Positions 33,321 to 41,729 of a DNA stretch of 64,000 nt are shown one piece after another. The number at the start of each line of letters is the position of its first letter. Positions within the stretch are counted from its first letter, which is position 1. The notes under the pieces were generated by a model. It did not search any database and was not told the origin of the DNA. It saw only the letters and a list, made by a program, of their open reading frames with translations. This DNA comes from Microcaldota archaeon (GTDB lineage Archaea > Micrarchaeota > Micrarchaeia > Micrarchaeales > CABMGC01). The translations under genes were made by a program, and so were the position numbers. Where the stretch lies: contig JAGWHD010000001.1 in assembly GCA_028866995.1 (NCBI GenBank), forward strand, positions 273,030 through 337,029, in the 5' to 3' direction.

Positions 33321-34010
33321 GTGAAGAGGAAGTCAAAACCGAAGAGAGGCAGGGCCGCAAGCAGGCCGAAGAGGGCGGGCAAGGTGCGCGAGAAGGTCCT
33401 TTTTGAGGTTCCTCACTATCCGCAGACAGAGGAGTTCACGAGCTCTGCGGCTTGCGCGATGATGGTTCTCAAGTATCTAAATCCTAATTTCAGGCTGAAG
33501 AAGGAGCAGGAGTACGACATATGGCAGGAAGCTGTCAACGGAAGCGTGTGGCACGGCTCGAAGTACGGGCTCGCATACGCGCTTGCGAAGAGAGGGGCAA
33601 AGGCCAACATAGTAAGCAACACCAAGGACGAGGGCTACGACAGGAAGCTCGCCGTTTACGAGAACGTCAACCTGGACACGCTCACCGCATCTTTCAACGA
33701 GATAAGGCAGAAGTCTCAGGACATGGAGATAGGGGAGGACTACGGCAACGCCTCGATAAACTCGGTAAGGAAGACCCTGTCGGGGAACCAGATACCGATA
33801 GTGCTCATAGACGCGAACGCGATAAATCCTTATCTGGAGTCTTCACCGCACTGGGTCGTAGTCAAGGGATACGACAAGGATGCGTTCTACATAAACGATC
33901 CCTATTCGGACAGCACCGTGACACTGGATGCAGATGCATTCAAGTCTGCGCTCGGCTATGACAACGACTTCCACATGATAGTCGTAGGATCTAAGCCTAG
34001 GAAGAGATAG
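33321..34010 (+). CDS. Peptidase C39-like protein with Ser at the Cys position
   Basis: A 229-residue protein of the papain-like C39_2/DUF3335 type. After a Lys/Arg-rich start comes FEVPHYPQTEEFTSSAACAM, where the family normally has CGPA at the catalytic turn; here it reads SSAA, so the nucleophile would be Ser or be lost. The conserved His region (SPHWVVVKGYDKDAFYINDP) is kept. The frame extends back into tRNA-Leu, so I choose the GTG at 33321 after AAAGGCGAAC. No signal peptide. It may be an inactive binding domain or an altered hydrolase. Confidence 0.72.
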   Translation: MKRKSKPKRGRAASRPKRAGKVREKVLFEVPHYPQTEEFTSSAACAMMVLKYLNPNFRLKKEQEYDIWQEAVNGSVWHGSKYGLAYALAKRGAKANIVSNTKDEGYDRKLAVYENVNLDTLTASFNEIRQKSQDMEIGEDYGNASINSVRKTLSGNQIPIVLIDANAINPYLESSPHWVVVKGYDKDAFYINDPYSDSTVTLDADAFKSALGYDNDFHMIVVGSKPRKR

Positions 34011-34094
34011 CCATTCTTTTTGTTGCAGAAAAAACAATGCATAGCGTACGCTAGCATGATATCTGCTTATCTAGAACGAACTGTGCGCTATGCC

Positions 34095-34457
34095 TTATCT
34101 CCTTGAGAGCATGCCCTTCAGCAGCGAGCTTACGAGCCTTGCCCTGTCCGATGACGGCCTCTTGTACACAGACATGGGCGTCTTAGACCTTATGCCGTTG
34201 TAGCAGGCCACGCACATTACCCTCTTGCTGACCACTCCTGAGCGGACGTAGCTGTCCCTGTCCTGGACATACCTTGGAGGCACTATCTTTACCTCGCCGT
34301 CCTTCATGGACCTGTCGCATGACACGCAGCTGTTCTCTATGAGATAGATCAGGTCCTTGGCTTCAGTCTCGTCCACGCAGTGCTCCAGCCCGTCGGACTG
34401 GGACACCTTCCTTGCAAACCCCCTTCTCTCCTCAAAATCCATGCACTCTACATCCAT
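34095..34457 (-). CDS. Zinc-binding hypothetical protein
   Basis: A 120-residue protein with two CxxC knuckles about 33 residues apart (CVSCDRSM and CVACYNG), likely one treble-clef or ribbon-like zinc site. The rest is polar and basic near the end (RPSSDRARLVSSLLKGMLSRR). No family recognised. It stands alone, convergent with the C39-like gene and divergent from carbamate kinase. The 34011-34094 gap holds a T-run (34017-34022) and a 12-bp palindrome. Confidence 0.62.
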   Translation of the reverse strand: MDVECMDFEERRGFARKVSQSDGLEHCVDETEAKDLIYLIENSCVSCDRSMKDGEVKIVPPRYVQDRDSYVRSGVVSKRVMCVACYNGIRSKTPMSVYKRPSSDRARLVSSLLKGMLSRR

Positions 34458-34602
34458 GCACTATCCCCTCTTACAGATGGGAACTACCCCACCCTCCCCG
34501 ATAAGTAATATATAAGGGCTCATATATATAGGTTTCGCATGCGCGGTGACGCGTTTTAGGCTTAAATGTAATATTCTTACACAATCAAGGTGCGATGCGC
34601 TG

Positions 34603-35469
34603 ATGGACTACCTGCTGGCGATAGGGGGCAATGCTGTTTCAGACGACAGGGTGCCGGAAGGGCTATGCAGGCAGATAGTGGAGCTTCACAGGAAGGGCAT
34701 AGGCCTTGTAATAACCCATGGCAACGGGCCGCAGGTAGGTGAGCTCTCGATGAAGTTCAAGGGGAGGAGCCTTGCGGCGCTGACCGCGGAGACCGAGACT
34801 GCACTAGGGATGGCCATAGAGGAGGGCATACAGGACGCTGCGGAGAGCATGCGCATCAGGAGCCCGAGGACTGTGATAGTTCCTACCAGGGTCGTGGTGG
34901 ACAGGAAGAGCGCTGAATTCAGGAGGCCTACAAAGCCCATTGGGAGCTTCGTGGATGCGAAAGAGGCGATGAGCCTCAGAAAAAGGGGATTTGCAGTAAA
35001 GAGACTGGCAAACGGCTACAGGAGGGTGGTGCCGTCGCCAAAACCCGAGAAGGTGGTGGACATAGATGTCATAAGGCGCTTCCTGCATATGGGGTACATA
35101 GTCATAGCCGGAGGAGGCGGGGGCATAGCCGTAGACGATGAGCTCAGGTATGTTGATGCGGTCATAGACAAGGACAGGACATCGGCCATGATTGCGGAGG
35201 TGATGGGGGCAAAGAGGCTTTACATGCTTACGAACGTCGACGGAGCATACCTTGGTTTCGGTAGGAAGAACCAGAAGCTCATAACGGCCATCAAGGCCGA
35301 AGCGATCAGGAGGCATGTGAAGAGCTTCGAGGAGGGCAGCATGAGGCCGAAGGTCGAGGCTGCGGTTGAGTTCGTCAAGGGGAGGAAGGGGCGCATTGCG
35401 GTTATAGGGAATCTTCGCAAGGCGGATGCGGTAATGGCGCTAAAGGGCTGTACGGTCATACGGAGCTAG
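34603..35469 (+). CDS. arcC: Carbamate kinase
   Basis: A 288-residue amino acid kinase family enzyme interconverting carbamate plus ATP and carbamoyl phosphate plus ADP. Seen are LLAIGGNAVSD, VITHGNGPQVGELS, PSPKPEKVVD, YIVIAGGGGGIAV, VIDKDRTSAMIAE, LTNVDGAYLGFG and EGSMRPKVEAA, all in family order. The frame is open from 34546, but the ATG at 34603 aligns with the family start and has GGTG at 34589-34592. No arginine deiminase or ornithine transcarbamoylase lies nearby. It overlaps the convergent trm1 by 14 bp. Confidence 0.9.
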   Translation: MDYLLAIGGNAVSDDRVPEGLCRQIVELHRKGIGLVITHGNGPQVGELSMKFKGRSLAALTAETETALGMAIEEGIQDAAESMRIRSPRTVIVPTRVVVDRKSAEFRRPTKPIGSFVDAKEAMSLRKRGFAVKRLANGYRRVVPSPKPEKVVDIDVIRRFLHMGYIVIAGGGGGIAVDDELRYVDAVIDKDRTSAMIAEVMGAKRLYMLTNVDGAYLGFGRKNQKLITAIKAEAIRRHVKSFEEGSMRPKVEAAVEFVKGRKGRIAVIGNLRKADAVMALKGCTVIRS

Positions 35470-36550
35470 CCTTCACAGCCTTTATTACATCCTCTACCGA
35501 GCCGCTGATCTTGATAGCGTCCTTGTCGAACTGCGTGCGCGTTGCGGACAGCTTCCTTTTGATGAGCGCCGTTCTTACCTTCTCTGGAGATACCGAGGTG
35601 GTGTTGAGCGACTTTGTTATCCTCGGAATGGAATAGAAGAATGGAATGTCGAGTTCGTTGTATATCGTCTCAAGCTCCTTCTGGCCTTCATAGGGGCTTT
35701 TCATCAGTTTCAGCATGCCTGCTATGAACTCCTTCGACAGCAGGTTGCCTAGCCACATGGGGCCGTAGAACTCGGTGGACTTTGAACAGTATGCGCACTT
35801 CTCATTTAGTCTTGGTGCTATGCCCTTCGAATATGAGAAGCTCCTGCAGTTTCCGCAGAATGTAGCAAAGCCGTTCTCTTTTGCTGATGCCAACGCCTCC
35901 TTGGCGCCAGCATGCAGCCTGACGAAGACGCGCATGTAATGCATGTCAGAGACGCTCAGCAACGGCTCTATTCCGAAGTTGAACAGCGCCGCATTCCTAG
36001 ATATGAAGTTCAGTAGTATGCGCACGCCAGATTCCTTGCAGAGCTCGTTGTGTATGGGCCTCGAGCCGTATGTCTTGATGCATGCTGCTTCATGGGCGCC
36101 GCACAGGACAGCAGTATCAGTAGCAGTCACCATGAGCACCGCGTTGTTGTTCGCTATCTTCAATATGTCGAATACGTGCGGCGACGGGGTCCCGAACGGG
36201 TCAAGGTCTATTATGTCGAACCTTTCTGCAGTGGTATTGGCGAACTCCTGTATGCTCTTGTTGAGGATCTTGATCTTGACCTTGTTTGCCGCTATGTTCT
36301 TGCGCATGCTGTTGTAAGCGCTCTTGTTCATGTCCAGTGCAGTTATCTCCCTTATCCCCGCTTCCTTCGCGTACCTTATCGCCCTGATGCCAGTGGCTGC
36401 GGTGCAGTCGAGCAGCCTCGCCTTCTTGTTGCCGAGCGCTTTGGCAAACAGCACCGACATGTCCCTCAGCTTTCTCATCTTGGGGTTGAAGAAGACCTTA
36501 TCCCCTGCGCGTATTGCCGCCTTGCCTTCCCTTATCTGGTCCATGCTCAT
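35456..36550 (-). CDS. trm1: tRNA (guanine26-N2)-dimethyltransferase Trm1
   Basis: A 364-residue SAM-dependent enzyme that dimethylates G26 between the D and anticodon stems of tRNA. Seen are KVFFNPKMRKLRD, SAM motif LLDCTAATGIRAIRYA, catalytic IIDLDPFGTPSPHV, MVTATDTAVLCGAH, and a zinc site formed by FCGNCRSF and CAYCSKS in the C-terminal domain. Length is typical of archaeal Trm1. Its start overlaps the end of the DUF357 gene by 4 bp. Confidence 0.95.
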   Translation of the reverse strand: MSMDQIREGKAAIRAGDKVFFNPKMRKLRDMSVLFAKALGNKKARLLDCTAATGIRAIRYAKEAGIREITALDMNKSAYNSMRKNIAANKVKIKILNKSIQEFANTTAERFDIIDLDPFGTPSPHVFDILKIANNNAVLMVTATDTAVLCGAHEAACIKTYGSRPIHNELCKESGVRILLNFISRNAALFNFGIEPLLSVSDMHYMRVFVRLHAGAKEALASAKENGFATFCGNCRSFSYSKGIAPRLNEKCAYCSKSTEFYGPMWLGNLLSKEFIAGMLKLMKSPYEGQKELETIYNELDIPFFYSIPRITKSLNTTSVSPEKVRTALIKRKLSATRTQFDKDAIKISGSVEDVIKAVKASSV

Positions 36551-36777
36551 CCTTTTGTCTTCAGGATCGCATCGAGGAGGCCGTGCGCGTAGGCGATGCT
36601 GGAGAATGATGTGTAGTAGTCCTTCTTCTCCAGCCAGCTGCCAGCATCCTTTGCGTACATCTTCGCAAGCTCTACGACTTCGTCCTCCCTCGCACTGAGC
36701 TTGCTCTTATCCACCTTCTTTATGTTATCCGAGAAGATGCCGATGTCCTTCTTTATCCTGTCTTCTATTTCCATCAA
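36547..36777 (-). CDS. DUF357 family protein
   Basis: A 76-residue helical protein matching archaeal DUF357, whose signature KKDYYTSFSSIAYAHGLLDA (residues about 52-71) is clear. Members often sit beside nucleic-acid enzymes but have no defined function. Here it is coupled to trm1 by a 4-bp overlap. The two adjacent ATGs at 36777 and 36774 cannot be separated. Confidence 0.85.
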   Translation of the reverse strand: MMEIEDRIKKDIGIFSDNIKKVDKSKLSAREDEVVELAKMYAKDAGSWLEKKDYYTSFSSIAYAHGLLDAILKTKG

Positions 36778-36797
36778 GAACCACTACTGGGCAACGA

Positions 36798-36807
36798 TTA
36801 TAATTAA
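36798..36807. promoter_or_regulatory. Shared TATA element for divergent genes at 36777 and 36828
   Basis: TTATAATTAA reads as TTAATTATAA on the other strand. It lies about 26 bases from the ATG at 36828 and about 26 bases from the DUF357 start, so both mRNAs would be nearly leaderless. Confidence 0.5.
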
Positions 36808-36827
36808 GTACATCTCTTATTTAATTT

Positions 36828-37700
36828 ATGATAGCAGAGGGAAAACTCCAGTCGGCGATGGAATACCTCATGACTTACGGCTGGGCGATTCTCGCAATCG
36901 CGATAGTCATGGTATCGCTTTATTCTCTGGGCATATTCAACGCAGGCAACCTGACCCCGACAGCTGCTCCAGGTTCGTGCGAAGTTGTGAGAACAGTTGC
37001 CCAAACTTCGTTTGCTGGACAGTGTGGAAACTTGATTCCGAAGTACGTTGGCGTCTTCCTGAATCCTAAAAACGCATATGTGACTTTGAGCAAGGGTATG
37101 AACCTGACAGGTAGCTTCACGGTATCGATGTGGACAGAGTTTGGGCTGCCAATAACCTCGCATTATTATAATCTGATTGGCGGTGCACAGTCCAACACAA
37201 GCAAAGCCGCATTGCAGGTGTCAATGGTACCGACCTCTGACACCTCTCTCACGGCGCAGATCTGGGTTGGAATAGGCGTGGGGAGCTCTAACTGCGCCTT
37301 TCAAACAGGGCAGTTCGATAACAAATGGCATAACGTGGTAGTTACCTACAACGGGACCTACATCACGTTATACGTAGACAAACAGTACATAGCTAACAGG
37401 AACTGCGCAGGCCCATATGACACGCCGCTTAAGTATATAGCAAAAGGCGGATGGAACAATGTCTTCAATGGCACCATGTCAAACGTCCAGATATACAACG
37501 CCTCTCTTGACACCGCTTCGATAGTTGCCCTTTACCAGGAAGGAATTGGAGGCGCGCCAATCGATGTCAAGCACTTGATGGGATGGTGGCCTCTGAACGG
37601 TAACGCGAACGACTATTCAGGCAACAACAACCAGGGAACGCAGACGAACGTAAACTGGAATGCGAACTGGCAGAGCGGATACGCAGCGCCGAAGAGCTAG
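36828..37700 (+). CDS. Class III signal (pilin-like) LamG surface protein, copy 1
   Basis: A 290-residue protein with a class III (archaellin/pilin) signal: short start MIAEGKL, then QSAMEYLMTYGWAILAIAIV, cleaved before Gln by a prepilin peptidase in the family. The mature part holds a concanavalin/LamG-type sugar- or protein-binding domain (TGSFTVSMWTEF, KWHNVVVTYNGTYITLYVD, NVQIYNASLD) and ends in LMGWWPLNGNANDYSGNNN. It is clearly paralogous to the protein at 53394, sharing both ends. Likely assembled at or anchored to the cell surface. Confidence 0.85.
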   Translation: MIAEGKLQSAMEYLMTYGWAILAIAIVMVSLYSLGIFNAGNLTPTAAPGSCEVVRTVAQTSFAGQCGNLIPKYVGVFLNPKNAYVTLSKGMNLTGSFTVSMWTEFGLPITSHYYNLIGGAQSNTSKAALQVSMVPTSDTSLTAQIWVGIGVGSSNCAFQTGQFDNKWHNVVVTYNGTYITLYVDKQYIANRNCAGPYDTPLKYIAKGGWNNVFNGTMSNVQIYNASLDTASIVALYQEGIGGAPIDVKHLMGWWPLNGNANDYSGNNNQGTQTNVNWNANWQSGYAAPKS

Positions 37701-37701
37701 A

Positions 37702-38445
37702 TCACTCTTCCATGTAAGGAGCAAGGAAGTAGGCGATGTCGGCTTCTCCTATCTTGTAGGTCATCTTCATCGGCTCGTTAGACTTCAGGTCTATCAAGAC
37801 GCTGTTGCCTACCGGGCATGACTTGACCATGTTGTCCATGAACTCGAGGTTGAAGACAGCGTCTGCGCTCTTGCTCGCGTCTATCTTCTTTATGACCTCA
37901 CCGTTCTTGTCGTGCAGCGCCTCCAGTTCTCCAGAGTCTCCCCTTGCGCTGACGCCGAACTGGTCCTTGGTTGCCTTGAACGCGATGTATGAGGAGATCA
38001 GCCCCGCGTCCTTGATTATCTCCTTGAGCTGGTCGCCGCTTATCTCGACGTGGGCCTCGAAATCGACGTTGGGCTCCTTCTCCACGCTCTTCTTGACATC
38101 TATCATCTGGAGCTTGTACCTCCTCCTGCTTGATGGGCTTATGAACTCGAGCGAGAGCTTGTTGTCGGAGTCCTTCATGACAAGCGCCTCGTTCTCCCTT
38201 GTCCTTGAAAGTATCTTCGAGAGGTTCTCGAGGTTGATGCCGACGTTTGCGCTCTTGTCCACCGAGTACTTGGAGAAGGCCTTCTCTGGCATGAAGAACG
38301 ACACCATGCTTATGCTCGAAGGATCCATCGCCTTGAGGCTTATCCCCTCCTTGGTGAAGTTGAAAAGCCCTTCGTCTACCAGGCTGACTATCGATGCTAC
38401 GCAGTCCCTCCAATACTTGGCGTTGTCTAGCTTTATTTCGAACAT
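37702..38445 (-). CDS. pcn: DNA polymerase sliding clamp PCNA
   Basis: A 247-residue clamp protein that tethers polymerases, ligase and nucleases to DNA. Start FEIKLDNAKYWRDCVASIVS, then LKAMDPSSISMVSFFMP (the LRAMDPS motif), a central connecting loop, and the C-terminal MKMTYKIGEADIAYFLAPYM typical of PCNA. The frame runs to 38511, but the ATG at 38445 has a strong GGGGGT ribosome binding site (about 38450-38456) and fits the family length. Divergent from a surface protein across a shared promoter region. Confidence 0.96.
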   Translation of the reverse strand: MFEIKLDNAKYWRDCVASIVSLVDEGLFNFTKEGISLKAMDPSSISMVSFFMPEKAFSKYSVDKSANVGINLENLSKILSRTRENEALVMKDSDNKLSLEFISPSSRRRYKLQMIDVKKSVEKEPNVDFEAHVEISGDQLKEIIKDAGLISSYIAFKATKDQFGVSARGDSGELEALHDKNGEVIKKIDASKSADAVFNLEFMDNMVKSCPVGNSVLIDLKSNEPMKMTYKIGEADIAYFLAPYMEE

Positions 38446-38482
38446 CTTTACCCCCTTATGAATAGCTATAGATAAACAACGA

Positions 38483-38498
38483 CATAAATATATAAAAC
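38483..38498. promoter_or_regulatory. Shared TATA element for PCNA and the surface protein at 38534
   Basis: CATAAATATATAAAAC is TATA-like in both directions (GTTTTATATATTTATG). It is about 44 bases from each start codon, leaving leaders of about 20 bases on both sides. Confidence 0.45.
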
Positions 38499-38533
38499 CA
38501 CTCTCCGTCAAGATAGATTGACCAGTTGTTTGG

Positions 38534-40546
38534 ATGGCCTTGAGGACTGCCCTATTGGCTATTGCGCTCGTTTCGGTGCTTAGCGGTGCTGCGAACGCGG
38601 GATACTGGTTCCAGTACGGGATAAGGGGAGGCTACCAGTCAAGCTTCAACAACGGGGTCAGCGCGAGCATACAGACAATTGCGCAGCCGCAGCTCGACCG
38701 CGGCTCCTCGGCCTTCTGGATAGGGGAGAGCCTGTCGAACGGCGCTTTCATACAGATGGGCTACCTGACTGAGAACCAGACGGCGCTATACCCGTTGCAC
38801 TGCAACCTGAACGGCTGCGGCGACTACAAGATGCTGAAGAAGGGGGTGCCGACATGGTTCTACGAGTACTTCCCCGCAGGATACAACGGCGGTTTCCTCG
38901 GAGAGGTCGGGGAGAACGGCTCTGCGGGAATTAACGGCACGTTCAACACTTATGACTTCCACTCGAACGGAACCACGTGGTACTTCATGCTCAACGGCAA
39001 CGTGGTAGGCAGCGTCGACCTTGGCACTGGAACCTCGGGGCAGAACGATTCCATAGCCTTCGGAGAGGTCGCCAACACCACAAACAATCAGGAGCAGGTG
39101 AATCCGGTCATATTCGCGAATGTCTCGATATACAAGGACGGCTCTAAGGTGCTGATGCCCTTTGGCTATTCCTACATAGGATACGGAGTGGGGAGCTCGA
39201 CAGCCCTGCCCAACCCGTACGGGCTCAAGGAGCTTGACAGCAGGGTGAACTACTTTGCAGTGGGTTCCGGACTGCCCCAGCCTGACAACGGCAAGACCCT
39301 CTGGACAACGGGATACACGCTCAGCCTCATGTCGAAGTACGGGAACCTGAGCAGGTCGACGCTTTACGAATCAGGGGTCCCGGTGACGCTGAGCATACCC
39401 TCAATCTTCTACATAGACAACTACACAAGGGTGCTGTTCAGCGGATGGAGCGGGAAGGGGATAGGCGCGTACAGCGGCAGCTCCAACCGGACGCAGATAA
39501 CCCTTTACAGCAACGTAACCGAGCAGGCGAACTGGCAGACACAGTACCTGGCCAACGTCTCGTCTATCCACGCCATAGCGGCCGGCAGCGGATGGTACGC
39601 GGCTTCTTCCGTCGTAAACTACAGCGTCAGCTCAAGCATAGTCTACTCGAACAGCTCGAGCAGGTTCTCCTTCCTTAGATGGAGCAACGGCAATCCCAGC
39701 GTCGACGGAAGCTTCGTTATAAACGCGCCGGCGAACGTGGTTGCGCAGTGGCAGCAGCAGTTCCTTGTCAGCGCGACGTCAGACTACGGCAACGTTTCAG
39801 GGTCAGGGTGGTACGCCAACGGGTCCATTGCAACGCTGTCCGTGAAGACGCCCATGGTGAACGTGAGCCCGACTGAGAGGCTGGCCTTCTACTCTTGGAG
39901 CAACGGCAATACGTCATCGGCCATAAAGTTCGCGGTAAACAATCCGCTGGGCATAAACGCTGATTACAAGAGCCAGTACCTGGTCAACTTCTCTGGAACG
40001 GATGCATACGGGAACCCGATAGCCCTGCAGAGCCTCGTTCTGGGCAACAGCACGATCCCAAGCTCCTCGTTCGTGTTCGGGAACGTGAGCTACATGGTAA
40101 GGAGCGTGATGTACAACGGGGTCAGCATAACCGTGGACAGGACCACTTCGATAAGCTCCTCCGGGACCAAGAGAATAGTGCTCCCGATATACAACGTGAT
40201 GATAGTTACCAAGGATATATTCGGAAGGCCTGTTGAGGCGCATTACGACCTGAGGTTCACGAACGGCACCGAGGTGAACGGCACGTCGAACAGTGACGGA
40301 ACGATATCTTTCAGCGACGTGCCCTACGGCTCCGCTGTAGGCACCATCGAGTACCTGGGAATAAAGCAGTCGGTAAGCGTGAGCAACGGAACCGTCGATG
40401 TGGTGCCCTTCGTGTCGCTGCTTGACATAGCCATAATGATGGCTGCGGTGGCAGCCGCATTCCTGATATACAACCACGCCAGGAAGAGGCTCTCCGGCCC
40501 ACCTATCCGCAAGGAGGATAGTCAGGATTATAATTCCTCCGCGTGA
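38534..40546 (+). CDS. Large secreted surface protein with repeats and C-terminal anchor
   Basis: A 670-residue protein with a cleavable-type signal peptide (RTALLAIALVSVLSGAANA, residues 4-22), a long extracellular region full of sequons and a C-terminal membrane helix (about 634-652) with a short basic tail. The middle has about three related beta-repeats, for example SGSGWYANGSIATLSV, AGSGWYAASSVVNYSV and a more distant SRSTLYESGVPVTLSI, each followed by an RWSNGN- or YSWSNGN-like motif. The first 220 residues may form a lectin-like domain. No enzymatic motif seen; probably a cell-surface adhesin or S-layer-associated protein. Confidence 0.8.
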   Translation: MALRTALLAIALVSVLSGAANAGYWFQYGIRGGYQSSFNNGVSASIQTIAQPQLDRGSSAFWIGESLSNGAFIQMGYLTENQTALYPLHCNLNGCGDYKMLKKGVPTWFYEYFPAGYNGGFLGEVGENGSAGINGTFNTYDFHSNGTTWYFMLNGNVVGSVDLGTGTSGQNDSIAFGEVANTTNNQEQVNPVIFANVSIYKDGSKVLMPFGYSYIGYGVGSSTALPNPYGLKELDSRVNYFAVGSGLPQPDNGKTLWTTGYTLSLMSKYGNLSRSTLYESGVPVTLSIPSIFYIDNYTRVLFSGWSGKGIGAYSGSSNRTQITLYSNVTEQANWQTQYLANVSSIHAIAAGSGWYAASSVVNYSVSSSIVYSNSSSRFSFLRWSNGNPSVDGSFVINAPANVVAQWQQQFLVSATSDYGNVSGSGWYANGSIATLSVKTPMVNVSPTERLAFYSWSNGNTSSAIKFAVNNPLGINADYKSQYLVNFSGTDAYGNPIALQSLVLGNSTIPSSSFVFGNVSYMVRSVMYNGVSITVDRTTSISSSGTKRIVLPIYNVMIVTKDIFGRPVEAHYDLRFTNGTEVNGTSNSDGTISFSDVPYGSAVGTIEYLGIKQSVSVSNGTVDVVPFVSLLDIAIMMAAVAAAFLIYNHARKRLSGPPIRKEDSQDYNSSA

Positions 40547-40556
40547 TGTATGCATC

Positions 40557-41078
40557 ATGAAGGTTGCGCTGCTAGTCGCGCCCAAGCAGTTCCGCGACGA
40601 ATCCGTGTCGCATTCGATGCCGATGCTGCAGAAGTGGGGAGCGTCTCCGACGATCGTGAGCTACTCGACCAAGGACTGCGTGGGATACAGGGGAGCGGTA
40701 TACAAGGTGGGGCTCAACGCAGGAAGGATGCATCCTGACGACTTCGATGCCATTGTGCTTGTCGATGGTCCGGGGATAGACACGTACAAGCTCTATGATT
40801 TCAGGCCCTTGCTCGACATGGTCAAGCTCTTCTTCGACAAGGGAAAGCCGATAGCAGTAATGGGCAACGCTGTCAAGATAGTCGCCAGGGCGAACATAAT
40901 AAACGGGATCAAGATATCTGCGCCGAAGGACGAGGAGTCCAAGAGGCTGGTGCTGCTGTACAGGGGCATCGAGTCCGAGAAGCCGCTCGAGCACGACAGG
41001 AACATCATATCGCTCAGCGACGACTCGATGGTCGAGCAGATGACCGGCGTGCTGCTCGAGAAGTTAGGTGCGAAGTGA
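40557..41078 (+). CDS. DJ-1/PfpI-like protein lacking the usual Cys
   Basis: A 173-residue class I glutamine amidotransferase-like protein of the DJ-1/PfpI superfamily: VALLVAPKQFRDES at the start, DAIVLVDGPGIDTY, then PIAVMGNAVKIVARANIING. In active members the nucleophile elbow has Cys (AICAGP-like); here the position reads VMGNA, so the catalytic Cys appears absent. It may bind a ligand without catalysis. It starts 10 bp after the surface protein stop and overlaps convergent Rpp21 by 15 bp. Confidence 0.75.
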   Translation: MKVALLVAPKQFRDESVSHSMPMLQKWGASPTIVSYSTKDCVGYRGAVYKVGLNAGRMHPDDFDAIVLVDGPGIDTYKLYDFRPLLDMVKLFFDKGKPIAVMGNAVKIVARANIINGIKISAPKDEESKRLVLLYRGIESEKPLEHDRNIISLSDDSMVEQMTGVLLEKLGAK

Positions 41079-41405
41079 GCCTTTTCCAAGATATGCCCTG
41101 GACTCATGGCCGCATTCGCACCTGTACAATGCGTATCCTTCCTTAGCCGATATCCTTACGGTGCATGTTATGCCGGGGATGAGGAGATTGCCGCACCTTT
41201 TGCATATGCTGTCGCTTATCCTCTTGCCAATCTTGACTTTGTAGTGGCTGCCTATTAGAAGCATCAGCTTCACGTAGCGCCTGCCGAGCTTCCTTGACTC
41301 TGCGCTGTTCTCGTTGAACATCTCCGTGGAGAGCTCGAAGAGCCTCTCTATCCGCTCCCTTGCTATCCTCTCAACCAGTTTAGAGTTCTTCGGCATGCGG
41401 ACCAT
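41064..41405 (-). CDS. rnp4: RNase P protein component 4 (Rpp21/Rpr2)
   Basis: A 113-residue protein of archaeal RNase P, which matures tRNA 5' ends. The N-terminal helices (RIARERIERLFELSTEMF) are followed by SRKLGRRYVKLMLLIGSHY and a four-Cys zinc ribbon: CKRCGNLLIPG and CECGHESR. These match Rpp21/Rpr2, partner of Rpp29. Its presence implies an RNase P holoenzyme with an RNA elsewhere in the genome. It follows the Rieske gene by 1 bp. Confidence 0.9.
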   Translation of the reverse strand: MVRMPKNSKLVERIARERIERLFELSTEMFNENSAESRKLGRRYVKLMLLIGSHYKVKIGKRISDSICKRCGNLLIPGITCTVRISAKEGYALYRCECGHESRAYLGKGSLRT

Positions 41406-41406
41406 T

Positions 41407-41724
41407 TTAGATCTCTACCGTTATGTCGCCTGTGATGTCGTCGGCCTTGACGCTGTAGGTGCTTATGTCAGTTACCCATGAGGTGTTCTCGTTGGCCTTT
41501 CCCGTAGCTATGTCGAACGCGCCGCCGTGCATCGGGCATACCAGCTCCTTGTTGTCTATGTAGCCGTCTCCCAGGACCCCCTGCTCGTGCGTGCAGTATC
41601 CCTGCAGGGCGTAGAGCGTGCCGTCCATCACAAGGAGCGCAATCTTCGTTCCTGCGACATCCACGGACCTGACGTCGCCGTCGTTCATGTCCTTCCTGTT
41701 TATGTCGAGCTTGTATTCGGCCAT
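41407..41724 (-). CDS. Rieske [2Fe-2S] ferredoxin
   Basis: A 105-residue soluble Rieske-type protein. Both cluster-binding boxes are intact: CTHEQGVLG (Cys-x-His) and CPMHGGAFD (Cys-x2-His). There is no signal peptide or membrane helix, so it resembles cytosolic Rieske ferredoxins that feed electrons to oxygenases or reductases. No oxygenase lies near. It sits between a surface protein gene (5 bp upstream) and rnp4 (1 bp downstream), an operon without obvious common theme. Confidence 0.93.
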   Translation of the reverse strand: MAEYKLDINRKDMNDGDVRSVDVAGTKIALLVMDGTLYALQGYCTHEQGVLGDGYIDNKELVCPMHGGAFDIATGKANENTSWVTDISTYSVKADDITGDITVEI

Positions 41725-41729
41725 TGCAG

